Source: Diphasiastrum complanatum
Taxonomy: Eukaryota > Streptophyta > Lycopodiopsida > Lycopodiales > Lycopodiaceae
Length of the DNA: 64,000 nt
Reading direction: 5' to 3'
NCBI GenBank assembly: GCA_029204225.1
Contig: CM055113.1
Coordinates: 20,729,798 to 20,793,797 of the forward strand
Part shown: piece by piece, positions 32,794 through 45,087 of the stretch
Numbering within the stretch: the first letter of the stretch is position 1
Layout: every line of letters begins with the position of its first letter
The notes under the pieces: model-generated
Told to the model about the DNA's origin: nothing
What the model saw: the letters and a program-made list of their open reading frames with translations, nothing else
The model's database searches: none
Position numbers and translations under genes: made by a program

Positions 32794-33270
32794 TGTTATG
32801 TCCATGTCATGTATAAGAAAATCGGAATAATTCTTGATGTGGCTAGCCGCTCACTCCAGTTCTATGTGGTTATTAGTTATGCGACGTCATTTCGGACGTG
32901 GTCATTACAAGTAATTAATTACTATATGAAGGCCCAGACCTATAATTGGACATAGGAGCACTTGCATGGTGTTTTGACTGCTATAATGCAAGAATAGGAG
33001 ATCAATAGCTTAATATAGGCTGCACGAAGATCCTAAGAAGAATATTCTTTTCTCTTGGAGAGAATACATACCATGGAAACTTGCACATTTTCCTATTGGA
33101 ATTTTATATTCTTGAGCCAGTTTTTCTCTCCTCTCTTGTATTCATTCACTGTGGCTTGGGGGTGAATTGGTTAGGGTATTGACTAGCCTCTTCATGTTGG
33201 TTGGGTGGTTTATGCTCTGTAGGTGTCCTTTTGGTGTGCATGTGACAGGATTCTTGAAGATCTTCACTTG
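32794..33270 (+). mobile_element. G-family LTR, copy 3
   Basis: It starts TGTTATGTCCATGTCATG as in copy 1 and shares the order TTATGYSACGTCAT, GTAATTAAT, GGCCCAGAC, CTTGGGGTGAA and GGATTCTTGAAGATC. Divergence from copy 1 is large. The PBS after it is not recognisable (CTTGGCGATCATTAT). Gypsy gag starts about 60 bp further on. Confidence 0.75.
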
Positions 33271-33329
33271 GCGATCATTATAAAAAAAACTCGAAGTTGT
33301 AGATGACTAGTTAGCCAAGTGGTCCGGTT

Positions 33330-33960
33330 ATTTTAATCTACACAGAATTCTTGAAGATAAAAAAATTGAGAGTGTTATTCTGTTCTTCAAGGGAAAGCTT
33401 CGTTGTGGTGACGTGACCTTCAACCAAAACCTACCACATGGGAAGAATTCAGAAAGTCGTTTGTGGTTGTAGATGACTCGGACTTCTACCAAAGATTTGT
33501 CGATCTCCAAATGGGTACTTGGAGTTTGGACTCGTACTTGCAAGATTTTATGGATTTATGAAATAAGATTCCCTCATTCGATGCAAAACTAGCACTATGG
33601 CGGTTTATCCTAGGTCTGCCTACAGATTATTAGAATGAGTGCAAGCGTAATGTGCTTCAAACTTTTGATGACGTCGTACAAGTCGCGAAAGCATATCATT
33701 CCACATTGGTGGCATCCAGAAAGCAATTACAGGCTAATCCATTTGGATCATCTGGACCTAGTCAGAACAAAGGAAAGAAAAGAGTTTGTGGTAATAAAAA
33801 TAAATCCAAGTATTTTGATGAACTAGATCAAGTTGCATCTGAGTTTAGACAAAAAAAAAAAAATTGTCTCGAAAAAAGACTAGAAGAAACAATTTGTCTT
33901 TTCATTGTAGTAAGCCTGGACACGTTATGAAATTCTATCCAAAATAAAAGAAAGACGCAA
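33330..33960 (+). pseudogene. Gypsy G3 gag
   Basis: Frames switch but carry a gypsy Gag (retrotrans_gag) pattern: FFKGKLR ... KSFVVVDDSDFYQRFVDLQM, GTWSLDSYLQDFMDL, stop, FILGLPTDY, then TFDDVVQVAKAYHSTLVAS and a Lys-rich tail KYFDELDQVASEFRQKKK before a degenerate knuckle with KPGH. A matching piece of this tail recurs at 56,436. Confidence 0.75.
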
Positions 33961-34039
33961 CTCAAGTCATTGAGATGCCAAATAAAGAAAATCTTAAGTT
34001 GGAAATTAATAAGGTTAATTGTGAGTGTGATTGTGTACT

Positions 34040-34495
34040 GTTTCATTCTTGCCAAATGAATTATTTCGTTCGAAAGACACTGTTAAAGGACATGAAGTTA
34101 GTATTTTAGTGGACAATATATCTACTCATAATGTCATTAACTATGGTCATGTGTAGAAACTCGGCCTGGAAATTGAAGCCAGTAACAATAGATATTGAAT
34201 ATATCTAGCTTCAAGTGCAGAGTTGGAGACATGGGATGTTAAAGTTCCAAGACTCCCAGTTTGGATACAAGATTATAGAGAATTGATAGATTTCCATGTT
34301 TTAGGTTTAGCGCATATAGATATAATTCTAGGATATGAGTGGTTATTTAATAAGCATCCTGATATAGATTTTGAGAAGCATGTTCTCTCTTTTCAGGAGG
34401 ATAATGAAATAGTTACATTGTTTGGAGACAAATATGTGTATCCATCTGGGATGAGTCCATTTGCCAATGCAATGGAAATTTTTAATTTGTAGTAT
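34040..34495 (+). pseudogene. Gypsy G3 protease region
   Basis: GHEVSILVDNISTHNVIN replaces the active-site block (V-D-S/T-G-A-S/T), so the catalytic D-S/T-G is lost. The tail PRLPVWIQDYRELIDFHVLG, HIDIILGYEWLFNKHPDIDF matches the gypsy protease C-terminal part (ILGxxWL). Two stops upstream. Confidence 0.72.
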
Positions 34496-34689
34496 AAAGC
34501 TTATTCTTTATTTGCTAAGCCAATTTTGACTTTATCTGAAATGCATCTCAGTTGTGAATTGTCACAGATTCTTAACTCAGTATACTTAGATTAGGAGCAA
34601 ATTGATAAGAATATGATATTGTCTGAATTTAAAGATGTATTTCAGAAGAATTACCTCATGGAATACGTTGTCCAGATCGGTAGACCATA

Positions 34690-35470
34690 AGATTGAGTTA
34701 ATTACAGGTAGTCACCCTATCTCTAGACAACCATATAGGTTTTCCCAGGTAATCACCCTATCTCTCAGAAAGAAGAGATAGAGATTACTAAGCAAATTGA
34801 AAATTACTTGAAGATGGGTCATATTCAGCCAAGTAAGTTACCTTGGGGTGTTTCTTCTAAAAATAAAGAAAGATGGAGGCTTTCGATTGTGTGTTGACTA
34901 CAAGGGGTTGAATAAGGTAACTATTAAAAATAAATATCCTTTGCCTCCTATGAATGATCTGGTAGATCGATTAGGTGGAGCTAAATACTTCACAAAGATA
35001 GATCTTAGAACCGGATATCATCATATTAGGATTCATCCGAGTGATGTGCAAAAGACATGTTTTCAGACGAGATTCGGTCATTATGTTTTTCTCATGCTTC
35101 CTTTTGGATTGACGAATGCACCAGCTATGATTTTTTTTTACTATATCTAGGAAAGTGTGTGGTTGTATTCTTAAATGACATTCTCATCTATAGTAGGACT
35201 CTTAAGGAGCATTTGAGTCATCTTAAGACTGTCTTAGATATTCTCAGACGAGTGAAACTGTATGCTAAAGAATCTAAACTTGAGTTCTTTAAGCATGAGT
35301 TATTGTACCTTAGTCATAAGATCACCCGTAGTGGGTTGAAGATTGATGAGAGTAAGGTCAAGATAGTGCTTTTGAGAGGCCAATACCGAAAATGATTAGA
35401 GAAGTTAAATTTTTTATTGGTTTTACAGCTTTCTTTCATAAGTCAATTGAAGAGCATGCAAAGGTAGTTG
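34690..35470 (+). pseudogene. Gypsy G3 reverse transcriptase
   Basis: HPISRQPYRFSQ, then [76 protein letters not shown], and after a frameshift VVVFLNDILIYSRT. The F-x-D-D box is FLND, so the first catalytic aspartate is Asn. The thumb, KTVLDILRRVKLYAKESK, ends in the KVKIV region. The G3 copy is cut at about 35,520 by the copia E LTR; its RNase H and integrase are absent. Confidence 0.85.
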
Positions 35471-35528
35471 GACCCTTAAATAATTTGACTACAGGTAGAG
35501 TTAATAAAAGAAAAAGAGAGGTCAACCT

Positions 35529-35794
35529 ACTTAGAATCTGCTTCGAACAGGAACGCAAATCATGCTAGACAGTAACATAGACAAAAAGCACTCTCCACAA
35601 CAAGCTCACATAGCAACTGTATTTCTCAAAATGAAATTACACTGTACATATAGTTCTTCACTCAGACAACCCATGCATGACCCAAGTTGTCATTGACGGG
35701 ACGTGTGTCCCGTCGACTCGCCTCGTGACGAGGCCAACTGATCCTTATCAACTGATAGGACCCACAGTGACACAATGATTCTACTTTAATTCTA
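35529..35794 (-). mobile_element. Copia E 3' LTR (about 266 bp)
   Basis: CGAACAGGAACRCARATCAT through CAGACAACCCATGCA matches 44,955-45,087. On the internal side a polypurine tract (AAGGGAGAGAGT on the minus strand, 35,795-35,806) sets the boundary. It contains two perfect hairpins (35,695-35,734). Confidence 0.78.
35695..35734. terminator. Two adjacent perfect hairpins in the copia E LTR
   Basis: GACGGGAC-GTGT-GTCCCGTC (35,695-35,714) and GCCTCG-TGA-CGAGGC (35,720-35,734). They could shape the LTR transcript's end or packaging. 'Terminator' is only the nearest category; the role is inferred. Confidence 0.5.
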
Positions 35795-35851
35795 ACTCTC
35801 TCCCTTAAAGTAGAGTCTACTTTTTATATAGTCATATACATAGCTTTAAAG

Positions 35852-38192
35852 TCAACAAACTTTAAGTACAAAATGTTTTGATTTAAACTTATCAAACTTT
35901 TCTTTAACAAGTGGCTTAGTGAAAATATCAACTAATTCTTCTTTTGTACTACAATGAACAACATGAATTTCATGACTCAGCAGCCTATCACAAATAAAGT
36001 GATACTGAATATCAATGTGTTTGGTTCTCGCATGGAACACTAGACTCTTTGCTAGCTGAATGCCACTTTGACTGTTGCTATGTATAGTTGTGGGATTTTT
36101 CTGTTTCATGCCAACTTCTTCCAAGATCTGTCTCAACCATATAGCTTCCTATGCTGCACTACACATTGCCTTATACTATGCTTCTATGGTGGATAGAGCA
36201 ATTGTACTTTGCTTCTTACTAGACCAGGAAAAGCAACTGCCACAAAGCTAGAATACATACCCTATGGTGGATCTACGATCGTCATAGTCACCTCCCCAAT
36301 CTGCATCCACATAGCCACATAACTTAGGTAAACCCTCATGCTTCCTATAGACCAAGCCATAATTTGAACTGCCTTTGACATAATGCAAAATGTGCTTAGC
36401 TGCCTTCCAATGTATTTTCGTAGGTGCTGTCATAAACTGACTTACAATACCAACAACATAGCATATATCTAGTCTAGTCGTGGTAAGGTAAATCAAGCTC
36501 CCTACTAACTGCCTATACAGCATAGCATCAAATGGCTGTGACTCATCAAGCTTAGAAAGCCTTTTACCTGGTTCAATAACAGTAAAAAAAAATGACAACA
36601 TTCTTGCAATGGTTGAGGTCGAGGTTCACTGGCTTGCAATCCTGCAACCTGAACTTGTGCAGCAACTCTCTGACATACTGCACCTGTGTTAAACCCACTT
36701 CGTGTCCTTTTTGCCACACCTCTACTCCAAGGCAATAATGCATTAGACTGAGATTTGTCATCTTGAAGTTCCATGAGGTCTTTCTTGATCATGTCTATCA
36801 TCTCTTGATTATTTTCCGTAATAATCAAGTCATCAACATAAAGAGAAATCAAAGTAACCATACCATCAAGGCATAAGACGTAAAGATTTGGATTAGAATG
36901 TGTTCTCACCATCCCCTTTGAACGAAAGTAGACATTAATCCTACTATACCACGCACGTGGTGCCTGTTTAAGACCATAAAGCACTTTCTTCAAGTGACAT
37001 ACTTTATTTTCCTATCCTTTCACTACAATGCCTTCAGGTTGATCCATGAACACCTCTTCTTCTAGCTCACCATTTAGAAAAGCAGATTTCACATTTATTT
37101 GATGCAAAGGCCAACCAAAATGTGAAGCTAAAGCAGCAAGTAGACGTAGAGTATTCCAGCTACATACTGGCTCAAAGGTCTCCTCATAGTTGATCCTTTT
37201 ACTTTGTGCATACCCTATGATCACCAATCTTGCTTTGTGCTTTGTTATACTTCCATCTGCATGGTACTTAGTCCTGTATACCCATTTTCAGCCAATGGGT
37301 TTCATACCCACTAGTGGTTCCACTAAGTCCCATGTGATATGCTTAGCAATTGACTCCATCTCCTCTCCCATGGCCTTGAGACAAATGTCATCATCCTTCG
37401 CTTCACCATAAGTCAAAGGTTCTTTGCTTTGAATAGTGCTAGATAAGAGAGCATAATTTGCTTCATACCTTTCAGGTTGTGTCTTCTCTCTTGTTGATCT
37501 TCGTAGCTCTCCCTGGCTAGATGATCCTGGAAAGTCATCCATGTCGCGGCTCTCCAACAATCTCTCAAACCACTTAGGGAGCTTCTTGTCAAGTGATCGG
37601 CTTCCTAGTGAAAATGTATCCCACGATACATCTTTCTCCTTGCATTTGTCACCTACAACTTCAATCCTTATTGCACCAAAGGATTTGTCCCTACCTCTCC
37701 AATCTGTATCTTGAGGTTGAGTAGTAGTATCTTGAGGTGTATCCTCGTGTCCATCACTAGGAAAGTCAATAAATGGATCATCATCAGGAGGTATCCTCAC
37801 TGTACCATCTTTTTCACTGGATGTGTCCGTCTTCTCAGCATCCTCGTCTTCATACATCTTAGATTCATCAAAGATGACATCATGGATGACATGTATTTTG
37901 TTCTCCACTGGATCAAAACATCTATAGCCCTTCACACGATCATCATATCCTAGGAATATACACTCGATAGCTTTCACATCAAGTTTACATCTCTCTTCCT
38001 TCGGAATGTGTACAAAGGCTTTACATCCAAAGATTCGCAAGTGGTTCACCTTTGGCTTCTTCTTCGTGAATGTCTCCTCAGGTATTATCTTTGGTATGGC
38101 AATGGTAGGACTTCTATTTTGAAGATAGATTGCCGTATTGCATGCTTCTGACCAAAAATCTTTTGGTAGTTTCATCTCAGCTAGCATAGATC
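35852..38192 (-). pseudogene. Copia E pol: integrase tail, RT and RNase H
   Basis: Leftward: LPKDFWSEACNTAIYLQNRS, HLRIFGCKAFVHIP, CIFLGYDDRVKGY, an acidic linker, RYEANYALLSS, then the RT start ITWDLVEPL with a stop and KWVYRTKY. QINVKSAFLNGELEEEVFM, VLYGLKQAPRAWYSRIN and an intact catalytic SLYVDDLII follow (about 36,840). A frameshift lies in the 36.6-36.75 kb region (LMHYCLGVEVW in another frame). RNase H: GYVDADWGGDYDDRRSTIGY and DIFTKPLVKEKF. Integrase core, protease and gag are lost where element D inserted at 38,193. Some 40 kDa stretches remain open (37,288-38,192). Confidence 0.85.
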
Positions 38193-39271
38193 TGATGGCG
38201 AAAAAAAATGCACTCAGAAAATGCAAATTCCAACTAGAACTCTGGTGACAAACTGATAAATATCTTGAACGATTCGCGAATAGTTTCATGAAACTTGAAT
38301 TATTTCTATTCGAGAATAATTCATGCCTGGATCAATCAGGCTTTGTAACACAATGAAACAAAACGAGACGAAATCTAAACGAAAACGAAATAAAGTGAAG
38401 TGAAGCGAAACTTAAACGAGCTCTAACATTGATTCATGCTGGAAGCATAGGGATCGCGAAATGACATGAAACAAAACGAAGCACAAGCATTCATGAAAAG
38501 ATCAATTAGGCTCTGTAATGAGATGAGACGAGACAAGGTGAAACAAGACGAAATGAAACGAAGCAAAACAAAACTTAGGTGAGCTCTGAAATTGATCTAC
38601 CCTTATAGCCAAGTGATCGCGAAGCGAAACACGAAGCGAAAGAATTCACGAACAAGATCAGTTCATCAAGAATTCAGATATGATTGTTGGTCACTACCGG
38701 CTATATCAATTTGACAATCCTTCAGAGTGTAGACAGACACTGCTGATTTACATTAACAGATTGATATAGCATTCAACAAGATTAAACCAAAGTGCGAAAT
38801 TGAATAGACAAGTGAATCAAACACATGAATTGTAGCAGACAAATTTTTATTCAAGATCATACAATCATACTGAATAATATGTGCACAACAGCTACAATAT
38901 TATCTATTGATCTTCTTGATTCTTCAAGCACTGCATGACAAATCCACGCAGTGCATTGGCGTGAGAGAAATACAGTTCTCTCACAAATTGTGTCTCACTT
39001 ACTAGTGGATTTTTGGATCTACAAATCCTCTACAAAATTGTCTCGCATGCAGGCGAACAAGTATTCTATATTTTTTCGTCTTCTGACTTCTTGTCTTGCT
39101 TACTAGCTTATAGTATTATGCATCAGACAGAAAGTATATAGTTTGCAAGCTTTTTCGTGTAGAGTCGTGTAACTTCCAGATTAGAAAGATGAAACATTTC
39201 CAACTAATTGCGAATTACAAGAGTGGCAGACTAGCCACAATCTAGAATAGTTTTGCTGATGTCATGATATC
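38193..39271 (-). mobile_element. Copia D 3' LTR
   Basis: It starts TGATGGCGAAAAAA at 38,193, identical to the 5' LTR start at 43,778, and the two copies match for about 1 kb. The outer-strand end at 39,271 (ATGATATCA) is inferred. It contains blocks of GAAACGA-type repeats. It has fused to E integrase to give a chimeric frame (38,289-37,288) whose first 32 codons are LTR sequence. Confidence 0.82.
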
Positions 39272-39339
39272 AGATCAAATATTTGTACCCCTTGGTACTT
39301 GGCTGATCTTCTTGGCCGTTCGTGGAGCAAGAATGATTT

Positions 39340-41060
39340 TGTGTCACAAAACAATTTTGTGTCGTGTGTCGCGAAATTGTTCGTGAACAATTTCGTTTTT
39401 TGTGTCTTTTCTATCAAAATCTGAGTGGAGAGCTAGCAAGGCTTTGGCACTAGAAACATTTTGTTTCTTCAGCTCCCTCTCAAAGCATGATAGCTTGATG
39501 ACTCCAAGATTGCTCCTCTGTTTCTCGAATAGACCTTTGTCTAAGGCCTTTTTGAAAATGGCAGCAACCATATCTTTCGTTCCAAAGAATGGTCTGCAAC
39601 ATCTTCTTCCCAATCAGATTCCTAATCAAGTGGTACTTGACTGCAATGTGTTTCGTCCTTGAGTAGGGTCTTTTGTCAGATATATTGCAGATGTATTGTC
39701 CATCTGCAAAACTAGAGGTTCATTTCTCGTTTTGCCTAATTCGTCAAGGAACTGTCTGAGCCAAATTATTTCGTTGGCCATCTTTGCTACTGCACATACT
39801 CTGCTTCGTAGGATGACTGAGCTACAATGGTCTGCTTCTTGCTGACCTAGAGAATTGCTACACCTGACGCGATGGTGCATCCTTCTGAGACACTTTTACA
39901 GTCATCCTTGAGAGATGCCCATCTAGCATCATTAAAGGAAAGCATCTGGAACCCTGTATAACGACAATAATACAATCGAAAATCTTTTGTTTATTGAAAA
40001 TACTGCAAAATTTGTTTTGCAATCTTCCAATGTGTCAAGTCTAGATTCGTGCAAAATTGTCTCATCCTGAACATAGCATAAGCAATGTCAGGACATGTGT
40101 TATCTACAAGGTACATCAACAATCCTATCAATTTCATGTATGGTGTGAGCTGCATCAATTCTCTCTCTTCTTCAGTCCTTGAACAGTTTTCATTCGTCAG
40201 TACTGTTCCTGCAAGCATTCGAGTATTCGCTCCTTTGCAATTCAGCATCCCGAAATCTTCTCGGAATTTCTGGGTGTATATGGACTGATAAAGATACAAC
40301 TTACCTCCCTCATAGTCCCTGTCAATATGTAAGCCAAGGTAACACTTGGCTTCTCCCAGATCTACAATCTCAAAATGTTTTAAAATATCATTCTTCACTT
40401 CAACAATCAACTTCTCACTCTTGCAGAGTATCAGAGTGTTGTCCACATACACAACCACAATGATGATCTTCCCATCTGTAATCCTCACATAGACATTGGA
40501 ATCAGCCATAAGTGGCTTGAATCCTAAGGACTTCAAGGCTTGATCTTTCTTCTTGTACCATTGTTGAGCTGACTGCTTCAGACCACAGATACTCCTATGC
40601 ATTCTGCATGTATAATTAGGAAGTGAATTTGAGACATATCCTGGGGGTTGATCCATGTAGACCTCTTCATCTAGCTCACCATGCAAGAAGGTTGTCTTCT
40701 CGTCTACAATGTGGTTCCTGAGGTCATAAGCAGCTGCATATGCAAATAGTAAACATAGGGACGAATGTTTCACGACAGGAGAGAACATCTTAGAATAGTC
40801 AATACCATATCTCTGAGAGAATCCCTTTGCTACAAGTCTTGCCTTATATTTTGAAACATATCCATCTGGTCCATACTTTAGCTTGTATACCCATTTGCAT
40901 TTTACAACCTTTCGCTTATCTGGTAATGGCTGCAACGTCCATACTTGGTTCTTCCTCATGGATTCCATCTCTTCATTCATGGCTTGGATCCATTTGTCCT
41001 TCTTTGGACATTCAATTGCCTCCTCGAATGTCTGTGATTTGCCACTGAATTCACAGAACT
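39340..41060 (-). pseudogene. Copia D reverse transcriptase and RNase H
   Basis: A 329-codon frame (40,980-39,991) carries KCKWVYKLKYGPDGYVSKYK, ARLVAKGFSQRYGIDYSKMF, HGELDEEVYMDQPPGY, SICGLKQSAQQWY and VVVYVDNTLIL, where the second catalytic Asp of YVDD is Asn. YLGLHIDRD, NTCPDIAYAM and THWKIAKQILQYF follow. RNase H at 39,880-39,400 is broken (SSYEAEY, then stops; VAAIFKKALDKGLFEKQR). The RT is long and open, yet the active-site change would abolish activity. Confidence 0.85.
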
Positions 41061-43663
41061 CTTCTGATTAGAAGTAGAGCTGCCTGGCACATATCTTGCT
41101 GGTGCTCTTCATTGTCTTGTTGACCTTCTAGGAGACCCTCCTATAACTACAATGCCTTTTCCTTTGTCTGATTTACTAGGTCCGAAACCATCTTGGTTTA
41201 TAGGTACTGTAGCAGAAGGCTGTCTCTCGAATCTTTCATCTTCTGATTCATCACTTGAATGCGAAGCGACTCAAAAATCTTCGTTTTCGTGTTCGTCTTC
41301 TACTCCCTTTGTCAATATAGTCGGCAAATCATAGTACTATCTTTCAAGAACTTCATAGCTGACAGGATCATCATTGGCCATTGTTCTGCTCTCATCAAAT
41401 CTGACATCTCTAATTGTCTTCACAAAGTTCATCTTTGGCATGTAGACTTTGTAGTATGACAAATTGTTGTCATATCCTACCAGATATCTCTGTTCAGCTT
41501 TCTCATCAAGATTCTTTTGAAGCTTATCAAGAATATGTGCATAAGCTACACAACCAAAATTTTTGATGTGAGCCAGATTGGGTTTTCTACCCCACCATTA
41601 TTCGTGTGGTGTCGTGTGAGGGACATTGGACTTTCCTGTCTAGTTCTAAATGTATGCAGCTATAACTACTGCTTCAACCCACAGTACTCTTGGAGCTTTT
41701 GAGTAGGCCATCATGCATCTAGCAGCTTCCATCAGAGGTCTATTCTTTCTTTCTACAACACTGTTGTGCTATAGTGTGTAAAATGCAGTCCTTCTATGAA
41801 TGATACCACAATCATTGCAGAAGTCAGTGAAACGATTTGAGATGTATTCACCACCTTGATCCAATATGATCTCCTTCACTTTGTTGCCAGTGCATCTTTT
41901 TTCCCAATTCACATACTTTGTCAATTTGTCAAATGCTTCTAATTTATTCTGAATAAAATACACTCTGGCAAATTTACTATAATCATCAATGAAGGTAATG
42001 TAATATTTCAAGTCTCCTACTGAGATCACATTGAAAGGCCCATAGATGTTAGAATGCACTAACTCCAGAATCTTGCTCATTTTGTAGGAGTCCTTAACAA
42101 ATGGAGTGCGTGACATCTTACCCTTCAGACATGCATCATAGGTGGTCGAACTGTTCACATTCGAGATGCTCACCCTTGTGATTGCTCCATGATGGCTTGC
42201 TTGGTATAGTGCCATTGAATTCATATGGCATAGTCTCCTATGTCATACAGTGTCTGGCCAATCGTCATGGTCTGATGCAATTGATCTGCAAGCAGGAATA
42301 TCTTCAGGTGATACAAATTGTCTTTTCTTCTGCCTTGAGTGATCAGGGTACTGGTACTAGCATCAACAACATTGCATGCTTCGTCCGAGAACGTCACACG
42401 CATCCTTGCATCAGCTATTATTGCCACAAAAAACAAGTCCTGTTGTAGTGTAGACACAAACAGAACATATTCAAGTCGTCTGTCTCTGCCATTCGTGTTG
42501 AGCCATAGTGAACCAATACCATTCACTTGATGTTTGGATTCATTTCCAAGAACAATGAATCTTGATGGATCTGCACTTCAAAAATCACACATGATTCGTC
42601 TTGATGTTATGAAGTGTGAGATAGCTCCTGAGTTTAGGATTACCTCCTGTGTCTTAGGTGTTGACAATACACACACATCTGCACAGATGTAGGTGGTCGA
42701 ATTATTTCTGTTCGATCTTTCTTCGCCCATTTTTGAGCTCTCTGGCTCCTCGACATAGGATGAACTATTATTGTTCTCCTGTCCACTTTGTGCTGATTTG
42801 TTTCATGGGTTCAGGTGGCAGTCCATGGCTGCATGACCCTTCTTGTGGCAGTGGATACACTCAATTTTTGGACTGAGCCAACACGAATCGATTGTGTGTC
42901 CTTCTCGTTTGTATCTCATGCGCACTTTGCTATTTTGACCTCCCCTTGTTCTTCCATTTGCCTATCCTGGTTCCCTCTGCTTGCCAATCACGATCCTGCT
43001 TTCAATCTAACTCCCTCTTAGGCTTGAATTGTTTCTTTGTCTTTTCTTTGTTGCCATAGAGGGCTTGGTCAGAAGCATCCTTGTGATCAAGGTGCTCTCG
43101 AGCCTCGACTTCTTCTCAAATCTCAAAAATTGCCTTTCCAAGAGTCATTGTAGGATCCTTTGCTAGTAGAATTCTGGTTGTCTGGCAGGATCTAGGTAAG
43201 GCTCTCAACAGATAAGTGAGCTGCTCCTCTACTGACACTACATTTTTTGCTCCAGAAATATGTAGTGAAAGGATTACATCCTAATAAAGGAAGTGAGATT
43301 TTTGTCATCCCACTGTAGGTTTGTCAGTTGATCTTCCAGCATCATTATTTGACTGCGTGATTTCGTTTGAAATCTATTGAGTAGTGTATCCCACATCTCT
43401 TTTGCTTTGGAGAGTGTAGCCATGTCAAGTGTGAGGCTATCCTCGATGGATGATGATAACAAGGATACTGCCTTTTCGTTCTTCTCCCTCCATTCACGTA
43501 GCTCCTTGCCTGTTGTTGTAGGCATCTCCTCGATGCCATCTACCCAGGGGAATAATCCTTCACCCTTTAGTATTAGCGAGGTCTGTATCCTCCATGCTAG
43601 GAAGTTAGATCCTGACGAATCCAGAACTGTACAGATCTTGGATTGTATGCTGCTGATTGCCAT
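41061..43663 (-). pseudogene. Copia D gag, protease and integrase
   Basis: Gag starts at MAISSIQSKICTVLD (ATG 43,663), with GSNFLAWRIQTSLILKGEG, MWDTLLNRFQTKSRSQ and MMLEDQLTNLQWDDKNL; it is intact to 43,274. The zinc-knuckle and protease region (about 43,000-42,500) is heavily stopped. Integrase: 42,224-41,769 with SKILELVHSNIYGPFN (HSN where HSD is usual, first catalytic Asp lost), FIDDYSKFARVYF, ILDQGGEYISNRF and IHRRTAFYTL. The integrase tail at 41,700-41,060 is frameshifted. Confidence 0.8.
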
Positions 43664-43764
43664 TGCTTCTGAATTCGTTTTCACTTGTTGATGGTTGTTT
43701 GTTTGAATTCTCAGCCCCTTGGATCTGATAGCTTTTTCAGCTATGTCATACTTTGACAAGGTAA

Positions 43765-43776
43765 GCTCTGATACCA
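43765..43776 (-). other. Copia D primer-binding site
   Basis: The minus strand reads TGGTATCAGAGC, the perfect initiator-Met tRNA complement, one base inside the 5' LTR. Confidence 0.92.
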
Positions 43777-43777
43777 C

Positions 43778-44782
43778 TGATGGCGAAAAAAAATGCACTA
43801 AAAAAATGCAAATTCTAGCTAGAACTCTGGTGACAAATTGATAAAAATCTCTAACAATTCACGAACAGTTTTGCAAAACTCGAATTATTTATGATCAAGA
43901 ATAATTTGTGCTTGGATCAATCAGGCTCTGTAACACAAAGGAATGAAATGAGACAAAATCTAGATGCAAACGAAACAAAGTGAAGCGAAGTGAAGCTTAA
44001 ATGAGCTCTAACATTGATTCATGCTGGAAGCATAGAGATCGCGAAACGACACGAAATGAAATGAAGAACAAGCATTCGTGAAAAGATCAATTAGGCTCTC
44101 TAACGAGATGAGACGAGACGAGATGAGACAAGATGAAATGAAATGAAGCGAAACAAAACTTAGGTGGGCTCTGAAATTGATTTACCCTTATAGCCAAGTG
44201 ATCACGAAGCGAAACACGAAGTGAAAGGATTCACGAACAAGATCAGTTCATCAAGAATTTAGATATGATTGCTGGTCACTACCGGCTATATCATTGTTAT
44301 AATCCTTTAGAGTGTAGACAAACATTTGTACATTAACAAATTAATATAGCATTCAACAAGATCAAACCAAAGTGTGAAATTGAATAGACAAGTGAATCAG
44401 ACACACGAATTGTAGAAAACAAATTTTCATTCAAGATCATACAATCATACAGAATAATATGTGCACAACAGCTACAATATTATCTATTGATCTTCAAGCA
44501 CTGCATGACAGATCCACACAGTGCATTGGCGTGAGAGAACTACAGTTCTCTCACGAATCGTGTCTCGCTTACTAGTGGACTTCTGGATCTGCAGATCCTC
44601 TACAGAATTGTCTCGCATGCAGGCGGACAGGTATTCTGTATTTTTTCATCTTCTGACTTCTTGTCTTGCTTACCAGCTTACAGTATTATGCATCAAACAG
44701 AAAGTATATAGTTCGCAAAATTTTTCATATTACATCGTGTAACTTCCAAATTAGAAAGATTAAACATCTACAACTAATCACG
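43778..44782 (-). mobile_element. Copia D 5' LTR, outer end lost
   Basis: It matches 38,193-39,212 almost throughout (GGCGAAAAAAAATGCACT, CAAGCACTGCATGACA, GGCGTGAGAGAA). Homology stops at CAACTAATCACG (44,782), about 60 bp short of the 3' LTR's extent, and copia E leader follows. The outer end was therefore deleted after insertion. Confidence 0.85.
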
Positions 44783-45087
44783 CCTAGCAAACCTCTATAT
44801 GCTAGAAACCATGCACCAGTGCTTCACTTTCTATCTTTAGCCTGCTGTAGACCCCAAACTCTCAGAAGACTATTCTTCTCCCGAAGCTCTCTTCAACGAC
44901 GACACTATATTGTGGACATTCCCTGATCGGCTCTGATACCAACTTAAAATTTGCGAACAGGAACACAGATCATGCTACACAGTAACACAGACAGAAAACA
45001 CTCTCCACAACAAGCTCAAATAACAACTGTATTTCTCAAAATGAAATTACACTGTACATATAGTTCTTCACTCAGACAACCCATGCA
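44783..45087 (-). mobile_element. Copia E leader, PBS and 5' LTR remnant
   Basis: The minus strand has TTGGTATCAGAGCC at 44,929-44,942, a perfect PBS. To its right, 44,943-45,087 matches the E 3' LTR and ends at CCCATGCA, where F sequence starts. To its left about 145 bp of leader reach the D LTR. This proves that D lies inside E, and that E's gag-to-integrase segment was deleted between here and 38,192. Confidence 0.8.

Noticed and set aside
37288-38289. A 333-codon host gene
   Set aside because: Its first 32 codons are copia D LTR and the rest is copia E integrase tail; it is a chimera made by the nested insertion.
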